Shown here: positions 21,247-33,753 of the stretch, in pieces | Layout of the letters: every line of letters begins with the position of its first letter | Position numbering within the stretch: position 1 is the first letter of the stretch | Origin: Paraspadella gotoi | Lineage: Eukaryota > Chaetognatha | Direction: 5' to 3' | Length of the DNA: 64,000 nucleotides | Assembly: GCA_051294375.1 (NCBI GenBank) | Contig: CM119271.1 | Location: 14,576,770-14,640,769, forward strand | Program-made: the position numbers and the translations under genes | The notes under the pieces: generated by a model | The model's input: the letters and a program-made list of their open reading frames with translations, nothing else | Told to the model about the DNA's origin: nothing | Databases searched by the model: none

Positions 21247-22926
21247 ATTTTAAAATATTACAGAGCATATGGAAGAACTGAGTCTCAGCGACAAACAGAG
21301 AGAATCGCGAAAAGTCTTGCGAGATTAGAATCAGAAGAACTCGTGGGGGAGAAAGGAAAAAAAAGACTAACGGCAATCGTGAGACCATCGAAAAAAGTAA
21401 ATGAAACGCGCCATGTGACTCCCGGCGGATCAGGTTTTTTTTTAATTTTAATTTTTTAAAAGAAAAAAAAATAACAATCACTAAAACCCTTTTAATGTTA
21501 CAATTTCGAATCCGATTTTACAAATTTTAACCCAATCATCGGGGAAAAGACATCAAAGAATTCCAGCGCACGTTTCAAGACTCGGTCGTCCCAACCGCCT
21601 ACGAGTAAGGACCGAAGGAAGCCCGGGAAGGGGGGGGGGGAAGAAAGGAAGGGACCGCGCTCTCCCGCCCACACCGTCTCAACCCATCACCCTCGTTCCC
21701 CGCCTCGTCTTAAATGAAGATCGAGATGCGGAGAGAGAGAGAGAGAGAGAGGGAAACATCCGGGACGGACGAGGCAGCTGTGAATAAAAGAAAACGAGAG
21801 AGAAGAAAGCGAGAAGACGAATGGGAGGACGGAGACGAGAAGGAGGCCTATTCTCCATATCAGCGTTATAAGAAAAAGATAACTATAGCCAAACCGTTTT
21901 TTTAAAATAAAGAATATCCAATATTTATCAGTGGGATAAAAAAGAATTATAATAATTCGAGTTCCAAAATCATTGTCTAAAATACCCGAAATAAATACAT
22001 TTTCTTGTCACCTTTAGTCTTCATTTACCAAAACCCGACGCAGTCTGCTACAACGTCGATGGTATGTACATAAAAATTACGATGAATAGATTTACTAAGA
22101 AAATGAATAAATGAATAATTATTAAATAAATTGAAATAAATTGAAAGAAGTTCATCGAATACCCAATCTATACCATGTCTTTAAGAACTGGGCAATTACA
22201 TGAAAGGGAGCATCGAAAATATTAACAAGGAGACTGGATATCTTCGTCGCTGCAGGCATCTCAAATTTGACGAAATTTGGCATTCAGTTTATACCGACGT
22301 TATGTGATTAGTCAGATGATTTCTGGTAATTTTACGAAATAAAAAATACGGAAAATCCCACCACGTCGAGGTCTCCAGGTTTCTTTGCCGATAATCGGTG
22401 AATACGTCTACTTGAAACGAGATGTGAGGCCCTCGCGTACGATCACCAATTCAGGGAGAGCGAGAAAGAGTTCACTTATTTCATCTTTTCCTCAAGAAAA
22501 GAAGATTGTGTGACGCTCTCACGACTCTGAAGAGTGAGAAATACATACAACAAGATAAGCAGATGACAATTCCGACTAATTCTCTGATAATCCTATTTAG
22601 TAACACCATGGATTTTTTTTTACTTAGTACAAGGCTCCCACCCCCCCAAAAAAGGAATTTCAAATTTATCAAATCGAAATATAAAAAAAATGAACAAAGT
22701 CAAAGATTTAAAATATATTTAAGCTCACTCCCCCACCAAAAAAATAAAAAAATAAAAAAAACCAAAAAAACGTCTTGGGTCATCCTGTTTGTTTCTTTTT
22801 GAAAAGAGGGTGATAGCAAGGGAAAGGGGGGACTTAAAGAGAGAATTCTACTTATTATTTTAAAGCCACACATTACAGTTATTCTACAAGGCAAGGGCAA
22901 CGGCGTGACCAAAAGACAAACATTTT

Positions 22927-24181
22927 TTAATCCACCGTGCCCAAAACGTATCGAACGGTAAAAGCGAAAACGGTGACACCGAGTATCACGACGATGTTAG
23001 TCAAATTGGCGACGATGGCGCCGCCGACGGCCTCTCCCCCGCCGCCCCAAGCCCATTGAAATAAACCTGGCGCGGCGCCTGGCTCGGGCTCGACGACGCC
23101 GCGGCGACCGTCCATGTCGCCGCTGGACGCCGTCGACGATGAGTCGTGTTTTCGCTTCGACGATTTGGCGGCGTCTGCCGCGCCGGAAGCGCCAGGCGCT
23201 CCGGAGCCGGCCGAGGCGAGCAAACCGTCGTTCATCTCTCGCAGTTTGTCGCCGATCTCCTCGGCCGTCTCGGGAAAGAGTTGGACGAAGACTTTGTTGG
23301 CGAGATTGTGGGAGAGGCTCTGAAGGGCCAACTGACGTTTGGTGTGGTCCGAGGTTTCAACGCTGCCGAGGGTCGGAGTCTTTTCTACCATGAAGCTGAC
23401 CTGAATTTGGAGTTGGTGGGCTCGATAAAACTTGAGCTGCAGCTTTCTCTTTTTTTTTTCTTAATTTGTTTAATATAGGATAAAACAAAAAGTAATACGT
23501 AAAGAAACTCACCAGTCCGGTCAATATGCTGGAAACGCTCCAGGCTGGGTTCCATGTGTCAGGATGAAAGTCGGAAATTGAGAGACATAAACGCGTGTTA
23601 ACCTAAAGTAGTAAAAAAAGGTAGGGCCAATACGAAAAAATACAATGCAATGCAATAATAAATTTATGGAAATCTCGTCGCGACGAAGCCGGAACGACAA
23701 CAAAATCGAAATTTTCGAAAATAGGGTTAGTTTTATACACTATTTTTAGTATTACTTACCTTGAACCTGCCATTCGGCGTGATCATGTAGATGCTGGGCG
23801 GTTTGAAGGGGAATTCCCGGGGGAAGACGAGCTTTCCGTGGTAGAATCCGCCCTCGTAGGGAGTCTTCTCGGGTCCGCGGACGACGTAGTGCCATTCGAG
23901 GATGTTCGTCGGCAGAAACGTCGCCGTCACGTAAGGCACGGGATCGCGGCGCAGGCGAAGCAGGTCCTTTGAAATGTATAATAATGACACGAATGAATAA
24001 TGAATAATCAACTGAATCATTTAACGAAAGTGAATGAATGAATGAGTGCGAAAACTATAAAAAATAATTCTAAAGAAAGTAATTTCCATGAGACATGGTA
24101 GTACGGAAAACTAAATTTCACCTGCTTCAAACGCGCCGTGGCGGTGGTGTTCACCATGGCCTTTGACTTTTTCGACGCCAT
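22927..24181 (-). CDS. UBE2J2: Ubiquitin-conjugating enzyme E2 J2, copy 1 (intact)
   Basis: Four exons encode an ER-anchored E2 of the UBC6 family. The start [20 protein letters not shown] is followed by [54 protein letters not shown] and the active-site segment [20 protein letters not shown] with its catalytic Cys. Then come [19 protein letters not shown] and a Ser/Ala linker. The C-terminal hydrophobic tail anchor is [19 protein letters not shown], followed by TVRYVLG. The family ubiquitinates ERAD substrates, including on Ser/Thr. All conserved E2 positions are present and the frame is open through every exon. The same gene in copy 2 has a 1-nt insertion. Confidence 0.95.
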
Positions 24182-25666
24182 TTTTGCGTTTTAAAGTTTT
24201 CCGTCTCGAAATTGTATTTTGTCGTCCTTTTAAAGGTTTTTTTTTTTTTGAGACCCTTCCGCCCCCCAAAAATATGGTTATCGAAGCTCGAAATGATAAT
24301 TCCGCTTTTGAAAAAACATCTGCCAAAAAAAGAGAAAGGCCGAAGCGACGGGGATGAAAACAAATGAGACGGCGGGAATAAATTCGGGACGTAAAAGCAT
24401 TTTGGTTTCTTTACAATTTGATAATGAGGATATTTTTTGCGTCGTCAGCCTTTACGATTATACTAGCACGACATTAGTTACACGATTTTGAGTAAACACG
24501 TCCAAGGATTGAGAAATAAAACCTCATCATTGAAAGGAAAAGAAACCGCTTCTGAGTACAGATCTTTTAAATTTGTACGAGCGTACCTAAAATTGTACAT
24601 TAAATTGTAAAAACTTTTAATGTTGTAAGAGCGCTTATCTAATATGTAAAGTACGCGCTAAACTAAGCCAATCAGTTTCATAAAAACTTTAAAGAAGGAT
24701 GAAAATTTTTCTTAAAGATCACAGTCCAAGGTTTTGGAGAATTTATCCTAAAAATGAAAAGGACGACGTCGTGGAAACTTCTTAGCGTCCGATCAAACGT
24801 CATTGGCGGCGCAACGTCCATCAGAACCTTCGCCGCCGTGTGGCACTCGTGTGGCAATTCCCCGATCCAACAGCTCTTCAATGGAAAGGGTTAAGAAGTC
24901 GACGTCGCAAGACGGCCAATCTGTCGCCGCCAAATTATCGTCGTCATCTTCATCGTGATCTTCGTCTTCTTCTTCATCTTCGTCCTCTTCGCCTTCGTCG
25001 AGGTCGCTCAAATCCGCGTCGTTACAATAACCGTCTTCATCGTCGTCGTCGTCGCCGTAATTCCTCGTCTCGTCCTCGCCGCCGGGGCGGCCGGTGACCG
25101 ATGCCCGCGCCCTCGCCGGACTCCTCGGCGACGAACAAGACGAACAAGATTCGATCTCCACCCAATCGTGAGGGAGGCCTTCGTCGTCGTCGTCGTCGCC
25201 GGCGTACTCCGCCTCGGGAATGGAATGGTATTCCTCGTAGAAGCGGTTAGAGTCGCCGGCGAGCGATTCCGCCGCCGAACGAATGACTCGAGTCACCAGA
25301 CCGCCGATGCCTGGATAGGAAATTTGTGGATGTCGTTAATTCTAATGATTAATTTACTGACAGATTAAATGCTTAATTGACTCACCAGACTCCAATGCGG
25401 CCATCCTTTGGTATCGAGGCTCTTTCAGTACCCTGTATGCCCTGATGGTCTTAGGGTGTTTTTTTCCGTAAACTCTCTCGCAGATGTCAGACCATTCCTA
25501 AAATACACATGGTCGAATTAGTTTTAAAAAAAAAACTACTATCTGATATTATAATTATTTCTTAAATACACTGATAGAATGACCATTCGAAACATGTCTC
25601 ATCGAGGAGAAGCGAGAGAGGGATGGTTCAACCTCTAGATTCACTCCGGGTCTAAAAAGACTATCC

Positions 25667-25671
<5 letters not shown>

Positions 25672-25714
<43 letters not shown>
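25672..25714. repeat. CT microsatellite
   Basis: Roughly 20 CT units in the intron of the STAND/TPR fragment. The corresponding tract in copy 2 (33707-33748) differs by a repeat unit and in the bases just after it. Confidence 0.9.
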
Positions 25715-25717
<3 letters not shown>

Positions 25718-26511
25718 CTCCATTTTGTATGACTCACATCCACAAACCAGTCATCTAGAGTCGCTAAAATCTACGACACCCATCAGCCATCACCTCTGCC
25801 TTATACCACTAACCATAAGGCCAACAACAACAATAATAATAATATAAGATGCCCCCCGTTAGATAACCTTAAAGTAAGAGTAAGCCTTGCGATAATCTCG
25901 ATTGTCCTCGTGCAAGATGCCGATGTTGATGTAGAGACGGCAGGTGAGGGCGTGGTACTTGCCGAAGGTCAGCTTCGATAACTCCATCGCCTCATTGTAA
26001 AGCTTCTGTTGCTTGGAGCTTCCGCGGGTGGAGAGGATGCCTGGGAAGAAGAAAAAAGATGAAGAGAAAAAGTGGAGGAAATAAAATGGCCGTTGCATTA
26101 AGGCTAAGGATTTGGTACTTCATGTGAATGAAGCCTTAATAACAATGCAGATCAAGTCAAATTCAACACACAACCATAAACTTCACCTTCGTCTTTTCTC
26201 ACTCTATTGTCAACCCTTTTTTACATTGTAAATTTCGTTGTTATATTATATATAATAATATATAATCTTGAGGGGTATTGAAGGCGTGAAGAAATAGAGG
26301 GAAAAATGATGGTATATTTCGCGAAGAGTAGAAATGAGAGAATGTATCGCTAGACAAAATATACTGAGGGGCAGGAGGAGGAAAGAAGAAGAGGTAGAGG
26401 AGAATTGGACGGCAGGCCAAATCCTCCTCTGATAATATATACTATATTTAAACATTTAAAAATAACTCGTTCTTAACTAAAAATGGTTGCGTCCTCAGTT
26501 CCCTAATTTCC

Positions 26512-26565
26512 AAATCTAAAACTAAATCTAAATCTAAATCTAAAACTAAATCTAAAACTAAACCC
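26512..26565. repeat. Intronic hexamer repeat (CTAAAT/CTAAAA)
   Basis: About nine degenerate six-base units of the form ctaaat or ctaaaa next to an exon of the STAND/TPR gene, repeated at 34544-34597 in copy 2. On the gene strand it reads TTTAGA/TTTAGT, giving an artificial Phe/Ser/Arg stretch if translated. The repeat is intronic because the exon donor precedes it. Confidence 0.75.
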
Positions 26566-28213
26566 ACCTTTGGTCATGAGCGCCTCCGCCTTTCTCGCGT
26601 CGTCCTTGAACCTCTCGAAGATCCGCAGCGCCTCGTCGATCCTACCGATCCCCTGCTGTCGAGCGTCCCGTCCACTCAACTCGTTGTCGCCGCCGCAGGC
26701 GTCCCACGAGTCCAGATTGAAGGCGAGATTCATGAGGGAGAGTCCGAGGCGATGACGGTGAAGGATGACGGCGTCGAGAGTGTCGTCGACGTCTCCGTCC
26801 ACCTCGTCATTGTCCATCGAGTCGAGAATGCGGCGACGAAGCTCGATGGCTTTATGGCCGAAGCGGATGGCCTTTTGGATGTGCGGCAGCTGCTCGTCCG
26901 AGGCGAAGTCGTACATCTTCACGTATTCCGTGTAGCCTTTGGAGGCGAGATCGTAGAGGGAGGCGAGGCGAGTCGGTCTTGGGAAGATACAGGGATCGAT
27001 TAACTTGCGATCGGTCCGTAAAAATTATGCAAAACTATGTAAAATTCGTTAAAAGATAAAAGAAAACCGCGTTTGAAAATATAGATACATACAGTAAAGC
27101 AAAAAATGAAAGAAATAAAGTTATGGCATTTATAGTATAAACAAAAGGCGAGACGATGGTTTAATCGGAGACTAAATCTTGTTCATCTAACCTGGCGTCC
27201 AAATCGTTGGTCTCAACCTCGATCGCGTGCATCGTCATCTCGATGCCCGGCATGTAACACCCCGCCGTCATCAACAGATTGGCGACGCGTTCGTAGCGCC
27301 GCATGATTTCGTCGCGTTGCAACGTCGGCGGCATCGCGTCGTGAACCCTTAGAAGGTCGTCAGAAAAGATGGCGCCGTCGGAACACTCGTCTTCACACTG
27401 CTTTAGTTTTTGACGATATCTGGAAGTTAAAATTCTGATTAATGAGTAACTGAGACGGACGAACCGACGGACAACAAAATACGGACCTCTCGCTCATAGC
27501 CTCGTGCCCCCCCGCCGACTCCCAAAGACGGAGCAACCCCTCGTCGTCCTCGAGGTCGAAGGTTTCGAGAGTCGACCATTCGGAGAGATAATCGGCGAGA
27601 GAGTCGCAGTCGCCGATGGCCTGAAGGTAAAATGTCGATGTCAGAGTTAAAACGAAGGATCGGGGGAGAAACAACAAAAGGCCATCGAAGCAACGATTCT
27701 CACCATCAGATGATGAGGCAACTCCTCCGCCCGGCGTCTAGGGTCTTCGACCCCGGCAAAATACTTGGCCAGTTTCGTTCGCCACCAAAGGGAAAGTCGG
27801 TAAAACTCGGGGTTGGTCGAGGACGGTTTGGAATCTGAAATAGAAAAAAGAAATTTAATTATAATGAATTAATGATTATAAAATCTAATTTTATTATGAA
27901 AAAATAGACAAGAAAAGACGGTGTAAATTTTCAGATTTTCAGAGTGAATCCAAGCAGAAACAGATGCTATTTATAAAGGACTAGTGGACGAAGCCAGTTT
28001 CCTCTTCCGGAATCCTCCTCTTCTCTTCTGAAACCTTCTTTTTCTCTTCCGGAAACTATTGTTCCTTTTATGAACAACCCCCTTATACTTCTAAAATCCC
28101 GTTCGAAATCATTCCAGAATCTTCTTCCTCTTCCTTAATCCTTTCCTGTTTCCGGGTTTCATTCATCCGTGATGATATTATGGCAACGGGGAGACATGTG
28201 TGATGCCCGGGGA

Positions 28214-29288
28214 GTGAATAAGCGCAACCAAAAAAGACAAAAAACCCCGAAGCCGCCCTCCACCACCGGTGGTTGCCAGGGTGGACGGCGGGAGACCACG
28301 TGGTGGAGAGGAGCCATGAAGAATCCCGGTTCCATTTGGAACCATAAATTCTATCATGTTGCTCCTCTCCACCACGTAGTTGCTCCAGTAACAAGAGCGG
28401 CGAGGATAAACAAAAACAAGATAAAGTCGAATTGGTGGAGCGAAAATAATCGAAAAAATTTCACTAATGTATGCCGAAAAGGCAAAATCACAAAATAAGA
28501 GAACATCAACTCACCGTTGCCACGAAGCCATATCCGAGCGCAAGGAACGTTGAAAACTCCTCCCACTGCTGCTGAAAGAAGGCGAAGCCCTCCTGTATAA
28601 TGCCAAGTTGATTCGTTTCACCGCTAAGGCCGAGTCCTTTGTAGGCGAATGCACCACGTCCTCTCCCCTACCACCATACGCCGATGAATAAGTCGGTGCA
28701 CCCGGCCTCGAGCCCGCCAGGGAAGAACCCAGCGGCGGGGTCGCGGACCTCGGCGGCGCCCTAGCGCATGTTCACCCGCGGGAGAAACAGAGGCCGTTAC
28801 GGGAGGTGGAGGGGGCGGAGACAGGCCCCTAAAACGTCGGGCGGCTCCGGAGTCAGACCCATTTCCGGGCCCGCTCGCTCGCTTTTGACCGCTTTTACGC
28901 GGGCTCGATTTCGGTTTGCGAGACTCGGACATCTTGACAATAAACCGAAACCGACTTCGAGATTCACCCCAAACTGAATCGAAACAAATCTCGGAAGGGA
29001 AAAAGAATTTCCGTAGTATCAAATTATTTCCAAAAAATAATTGCAGAAAAAATTTCAAAAAATTTCAAAAAATATTCAAAAAACCTGTGAACGACAAGTC
29101 GTGAACAAAAAAAGTGATTTCGTGGCGTTCGCTTTCGCTGAGCTAGTATCTGAGAGGAGGAAGAGCAGGAGGGGGAAGAGCAGGAGGATCCTGCTTTTCC
29201 GTTTTTTCTTTTGTCCTTTCTTGTGGACAACACGACATCTGGAACAAAAGAGCAACTACGTGGTGGAGAGGAGCAACATGATAGAATT
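28214..29288 (-). mobile_element. Fragment of the DIRS-like element (matches 44246-45320)
   Basis: This 1.07 kb block lies exactly between the two 7 kb copies and is the same sequence as 44246-45320, with many small indels. Its right end (about 29105-29288) equals the inverted terminal repeat of the element at 39945-45325. Around 28310-28390 two end sequences face each other about a short palindrome (GGTTCCATTTGGAACC), as in the larger element. A minus-strand frame starting MSESRKPKSSPRK lies at about 28930. Confidence 0.65.
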
Positions 29289-32200
29289 TTAAAATATTAC
29301 AGAGCATATGGAAGAACTGAGTCTCAGCGACAAACAGAGAGAATCGCGAAAAGTCTTGCGAGATTAGAATCAGAAGAACTCGTGGGGGAGAAAGGAAAAA
29401 AAAGACTAACGGCAATCGTGAGACCATCGAAAAAAGTAAATGAAACGCGCCATGTGACTCCCGGCGGATCAGGTTTTTTTTTAATTTTAATTTTTTAAAA
29501 GAAAAAAAAATAACAATCACTAAAACCCTTTTAATGTTACAATTTCGAATCCGATTTTACAAATTTTAACCCAATCATCGGGGAAAAGACATCAAAGAAT
29601 TCCAGCGCACGTTTCAAGACTCGGTCGTCCCAACCGCCTACGAGTAAGGACCGAAGGAAGCCCGGGAAGGGGGGGGGAAGAAAGGAAGGGACCGCGCTCT
29701 CCCGCCCACACCGTCTCAACCCATCACCCTCGTTCCCCGCCTCGTCTTAAATGAAGATCGAGATGCGGAGAGAGAGAGAGAGAGAGAGGGAAACATCCGG
29801 GACGGACGAGGCAGCTGTGAATAAAAGAAAACGAGAGAGAAGAAAGCGAGAAGACGAATGGGAGGACGGAGACGAGAAGGAGGCCTATTCTCCATATCAG
29901 CGTTATAAGAAAAAGATAACTATAGCCAAACCGTTTTTTTAAAATAAAGAATATCCAATATTATCAGTGGGATAAAAAGAATTATAATAATTCGAGTTCC
30001 AAAATCATTGTCTAAAATACCCGAAATAAATACATTTTCTTGTCACCTTTAGTCTTCATTTACCAAAACCCGACGCAGTCTGCTACAACGTCGATGGTAT
30101 GTACATAAAAATTACGATGAATAGATTTACTAAGAAAATGAATAAATGAATAATTATTAAATAAATTGAAATAAATTGAAAGAAGTTCATCGAATACCCA
30201 ATCTATACCATGTCTTTAAGAACTGGGCAATTACATGAAAGGGAGCATCGAAAATATTAACAAGGAGACTGGATATCTTCGTCGCTGCAGGCATCTCAAA
30301 TTTGACGAAATTTGGCATTCAGTTTATACCGACGTTATGTGATTAGTCAGATGATTTCTGGTAATTTTACGAAATAAAAAATACGGAAAATCCCACCACG
30401 TCGAGGTCTCCAGGTTTCTTTGCCGATAATCGGTGAATACGTCTACTTGAAACGAGATGTGAGGCCCTCGCGTACGATCACCAATTCAGGGAGAGCGAGA
30501 AAGAGTTCACTTATTTCATCTTTTCCTCAAGAAAAGAAGATTGTGTGACGCTCTCACGACTCTGAAGAGTGAGAAATACATACAACAAGATAAGCAGATG
30601 ACAATTCCGACTAATTCTCTGATAATCCTATTTAGTAACACCATGGATTTTTTTTTACTTAGTACAAGGCTCCCACCCCCCCAAAAAAGGAATTTCAAAT
30701 TTATCAAATCGAAATATAAAAAAAATGAACAAAGTCAAAGATTTAAAATATATTTAAGCTCACTCCCCCACCAAAAAATAAAAAAATAAAAAAAACCAAA
30801 AAAACGTCTTGGGTCATCCTGTTTGTTTCTTTTTGAAAAGAGGGTGATAGCAAGGGAAAGGGGGGACTTAAAGAGAGAATTCTACTTATTATTTTAAAGC
30901 CACACATTACAGTTATTCTACAAGGCAAGGGCAACGGCGTGACCAAAAGACAAACATTTTTTAATCCACCGTGCCCAAAACGTATCGAACGGTAAAAGCG
31001 AAAACGGTGACACCGAGTATCACGACGATGTTAGTCAAATTGGCGACGATGGCGCCGCCGACGGCCTCTCCCCCGCCGCCCCAAGCCCATTGAAATAAAC
31101 CTGGCGCGGCGCCTGGCTCGGGCTCGACGACGCCGCGGCGACCGTCCATGTCGCCGCTGGACGCCGTCGACGATGAGTCGTGTTTTCGCTTCGACGATTT
31201 GGCGGCGTCTGCCGCGCCGGAAGCGCCAGGCGCTCCGGAGCCGGCCGAGGCGAGCAAACCGTCGTTCATCTCTCGCAGTTTGTCGCCGATCTCCTCGGCC
31301 GTCTCGGGAAAGAGTTGGACGAAGACTTTGTTGGCGAGATTGTGGGAGAGGCTCTGAAGGGCCAACTGACGTTTGGTGTGGTCCGAGGTTTCAACGCTGC
31401 CGAGGGTCGGAGTCTTTTCTACCATGAAGCTGACCTGAATTTGGAGTTGGTGGGCTCGATAAAACTTGAGCTGCAGCTTTCTCTTTTTTTTTCTCTTAAT
31501 TTGTTTAATATAGGATAAAACAAAAAGTAATACGTAAAGAAACTCACCAGTCCGGTCAATATGCTGGAAACGCTCCAGGCTGGGTTCCATGTGTCAGGAT
31601 GAAAGTCGGAAATTGAGAGACATAAACGCGTGTTAACCTAAAGTAGTAAAAAAAGGTAGGGCCAATACGAAAAAATACAATGCAATGCAATAATAAATTT
31701 ATGGAAATCTCGTCGCGACGAAGCCGGAACGACAACAAATATCGAAATTTTCGAAAATAGGGTTAGTTTTATACACTATTTTTAGTATTACTTACCTTGA
31801 ACCTGCCATTCGGCGTGATCATGTAGATGCTGGGCGGTTTGAAGGGGAATTCCCGGGGGAAGACGAGCTTTCCGTGGTAGAATCCGCCCTCGTAGGGAGT
31901 CTTCTCGGGTCCGCGGACGACGTAGTGCCATTCGAGGATGTTTCGTCGGCAGAAACGTCGCCGTCACGTAAGGCACGGGATCGCGGCGCAGGCGAAGCAG
32001 GTCCTTTGAAAATGTATAATAATGACACGAATGAATAATGAATAATCAACTGAATCATTTAACGAAGTGAATGAATGAATGAGTGCGAAAACTATAAAAA
32101 ATAATTCTAAAGAAAGTAATTCCATGAGACATGGTAGTACGGAAAACTAAATTTCACCTGCTTCAAACGCGCCGTGGCGGTGGTGTTCACCATGGCCTTT

Positions 32201-33702
32201 GACTTTTTCGACGCCATTTTTGCGTTTTAAAGTTTTCCGTCTCGAAATTGTATTTTGTCGTCCTTTTAAAGGTTTTTTTTTTTTTTGAGACCCTTCCGCC
32301 CCCCAAAAATATGGTTATCGAAGCTCGAAATGATAATTCCGCTTTTTGAAAAAACATCTGCCAAAAAAAGAGAAAGGCCGAAGCGACGGGGATGAAAACA
32401 AATGAGACGGCGGGAATAAATTCGGGACGTAAAAGCATTTTGGTTTCTTTACAATTTGATAATGAGGATATTTTTGCGTCGTCAGCCTTTACGATTATAC
32501 TAGCACGACATTAGTTACACGATTTTGAGTAAACACGTCCAAGGATTGAGAAATAAAACCTCATCATTGAAAGGAAAAGAAACCGCTTCTGAGTACAGAT
32601 CTTTTAAATTTGTACGAGCGTACCTAAAATTGTACATTAAATTGTAAAAACTTTTAATGTGTAAGAGCGCTTATCTAATATGTAAAGTACGCGCTAAACT
32701 AAGCCAATCAGTTTCATAAAAACTTTAAAGAGGATGAAAATTTTTCTTAAAGATCACAGTCCAAGGTTTTGGAGAATTTATCCTAAAAATGAAAAGGACG
32801 ACGTCGTGGAAACTTCTTAGCGTCCGATCAAACGTCATTGGCGGCGCAACGTCCATCAGAACCTTCGCCGCCGTGTGGCACTCGTGTGGCAATTCCCCGA
32901 TCCAACAGCTCTTCAATGGAAAGGGTTAAGAAGTCGACGTCGCAAGACGGCCAATCTGTCGCCGCCAAATTATCGTCGTCATCTTCATCGTGATCTTCGT
33001 CTTCTTCTTCATCTTCGTCCTCTTCGCCTTCGTCGAGGTCGCTCAAATCCGCGTCGTTACAATAACCGTCTTCATCGTCGTCGTCGTCGCCGTAATTCCT
33101 CGTCTCGTCCTCGCCGCCGGGGCGGCCGGTGACCGATGCCCGCGCCCTCGCCGGACTCCTCGGCGACGAACAAGACGAACAAGATTCGATCTCCACCCAA
33201 TCGTGAGGGAGGCCTTCGTCGTCGTCGTCGTCGCCGGCGTACTCCGCCTCGGGAATGGAATGGTATTCCTCGTAGAAGCGGTTAGAGTCGCCGGCGAGCG
33301 ATTCCGCCGCCGAACGAATGACTCGAGTCACCAGACCGCCGATGCCTGGATAGGAAATTTGTGGATGTCGTTAATTCTAATGATTAATTTACTGACAGAT
33401 TAAATGCTTAATTGACTCACCAGACTCCAATGCGGCCATCCTTTGGTATCGAGGCTCTTTCAGTACCCTGTATGCCCTGATGGTCTTAGGGTGTTTTTTT
33501 CCGTAAACTCTCTCGCAGATGTCAGACCATTCCTAAAATACACATGGTCGAATTAGTTTTAAAAAAAAAAACTACTATCTGATATTATAATTATTTCTTA
33601 AATACACTGATAGAATGACCATTCGAAACATGTCTCATCGAGGAGAAGCGAGAGAGGGATGGTTCAACCTCTAGATTCACTCCGGGTCTAAAAAGACTAT
33701 CC

Positions 33703-33753
<51 letters not shown>

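Larger units (their letters stand above)
24793..27834 (-). pseudogene. 3' portion of the STAND/TPR gene, copy 1 (lacks upstream exons)
   Basis: Seven exons, from the acceptor at 27834 (DSKPSSTNPEFYRLSLWW) to the stop at 24793, duplicate the 3' end of the gene whose first five exons lie at 38.8-53.3 kb. The frame is intact here, including the exon with the long C run (ESAGG then HEAMSER) that is shifted in copy 2. No promoter-proximal exons or ATP-binding domain precede it. Immediately upstream lies a DIRS-like fragment. If the duplication is real this is an orphan 3' fragment, reachable only by splicing over copy 2. If the duplication is an assembly artefact, this is the more accurate version of the gene's 3' half. 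Confidence 0.75.
21247..28213. repeat. 7 kb direct duplication, copy 1
   Basis: The sequence from taaaatattacagagcatat to gacatgtgtgatgcccgg is repeated at 29289-36252 in the same orientation. It contains a complete UBE2J2 and the last seven exons of the STAND/TPR gene. Differences between copies are mostly one-base length changes in homopolymers and a few short-repeat differences. Substitutions are very rare. Confidence 0.95.

Noticed and set aside
22481-22802. Small ORFs on both strands in the UBE2J2 3' flank
   Set aside because: Built on homopolymer runs (poly-A, poly-C) that differ between the two duplicated copies; no conservation of frame.
24955-25368. Plus-strand 137-codon ORF (and its copy at 32990-33403)
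   Set aside because: It is the reverse of the acidic C-terminal exon of the STAND/TPR gene; GAT/GAC codons read backwards give a Val/Ile/Phe string. The minus-strand frame has splice sites and fits the gene.
29143-29520. Minus-strand 125-codon ORF crossing the DIRS fragment and copy-2 border
   Set aside because: It runs through a terminal repeat and non-coding spacer, and only its second half is open in copy 1. It is a junction artefact.
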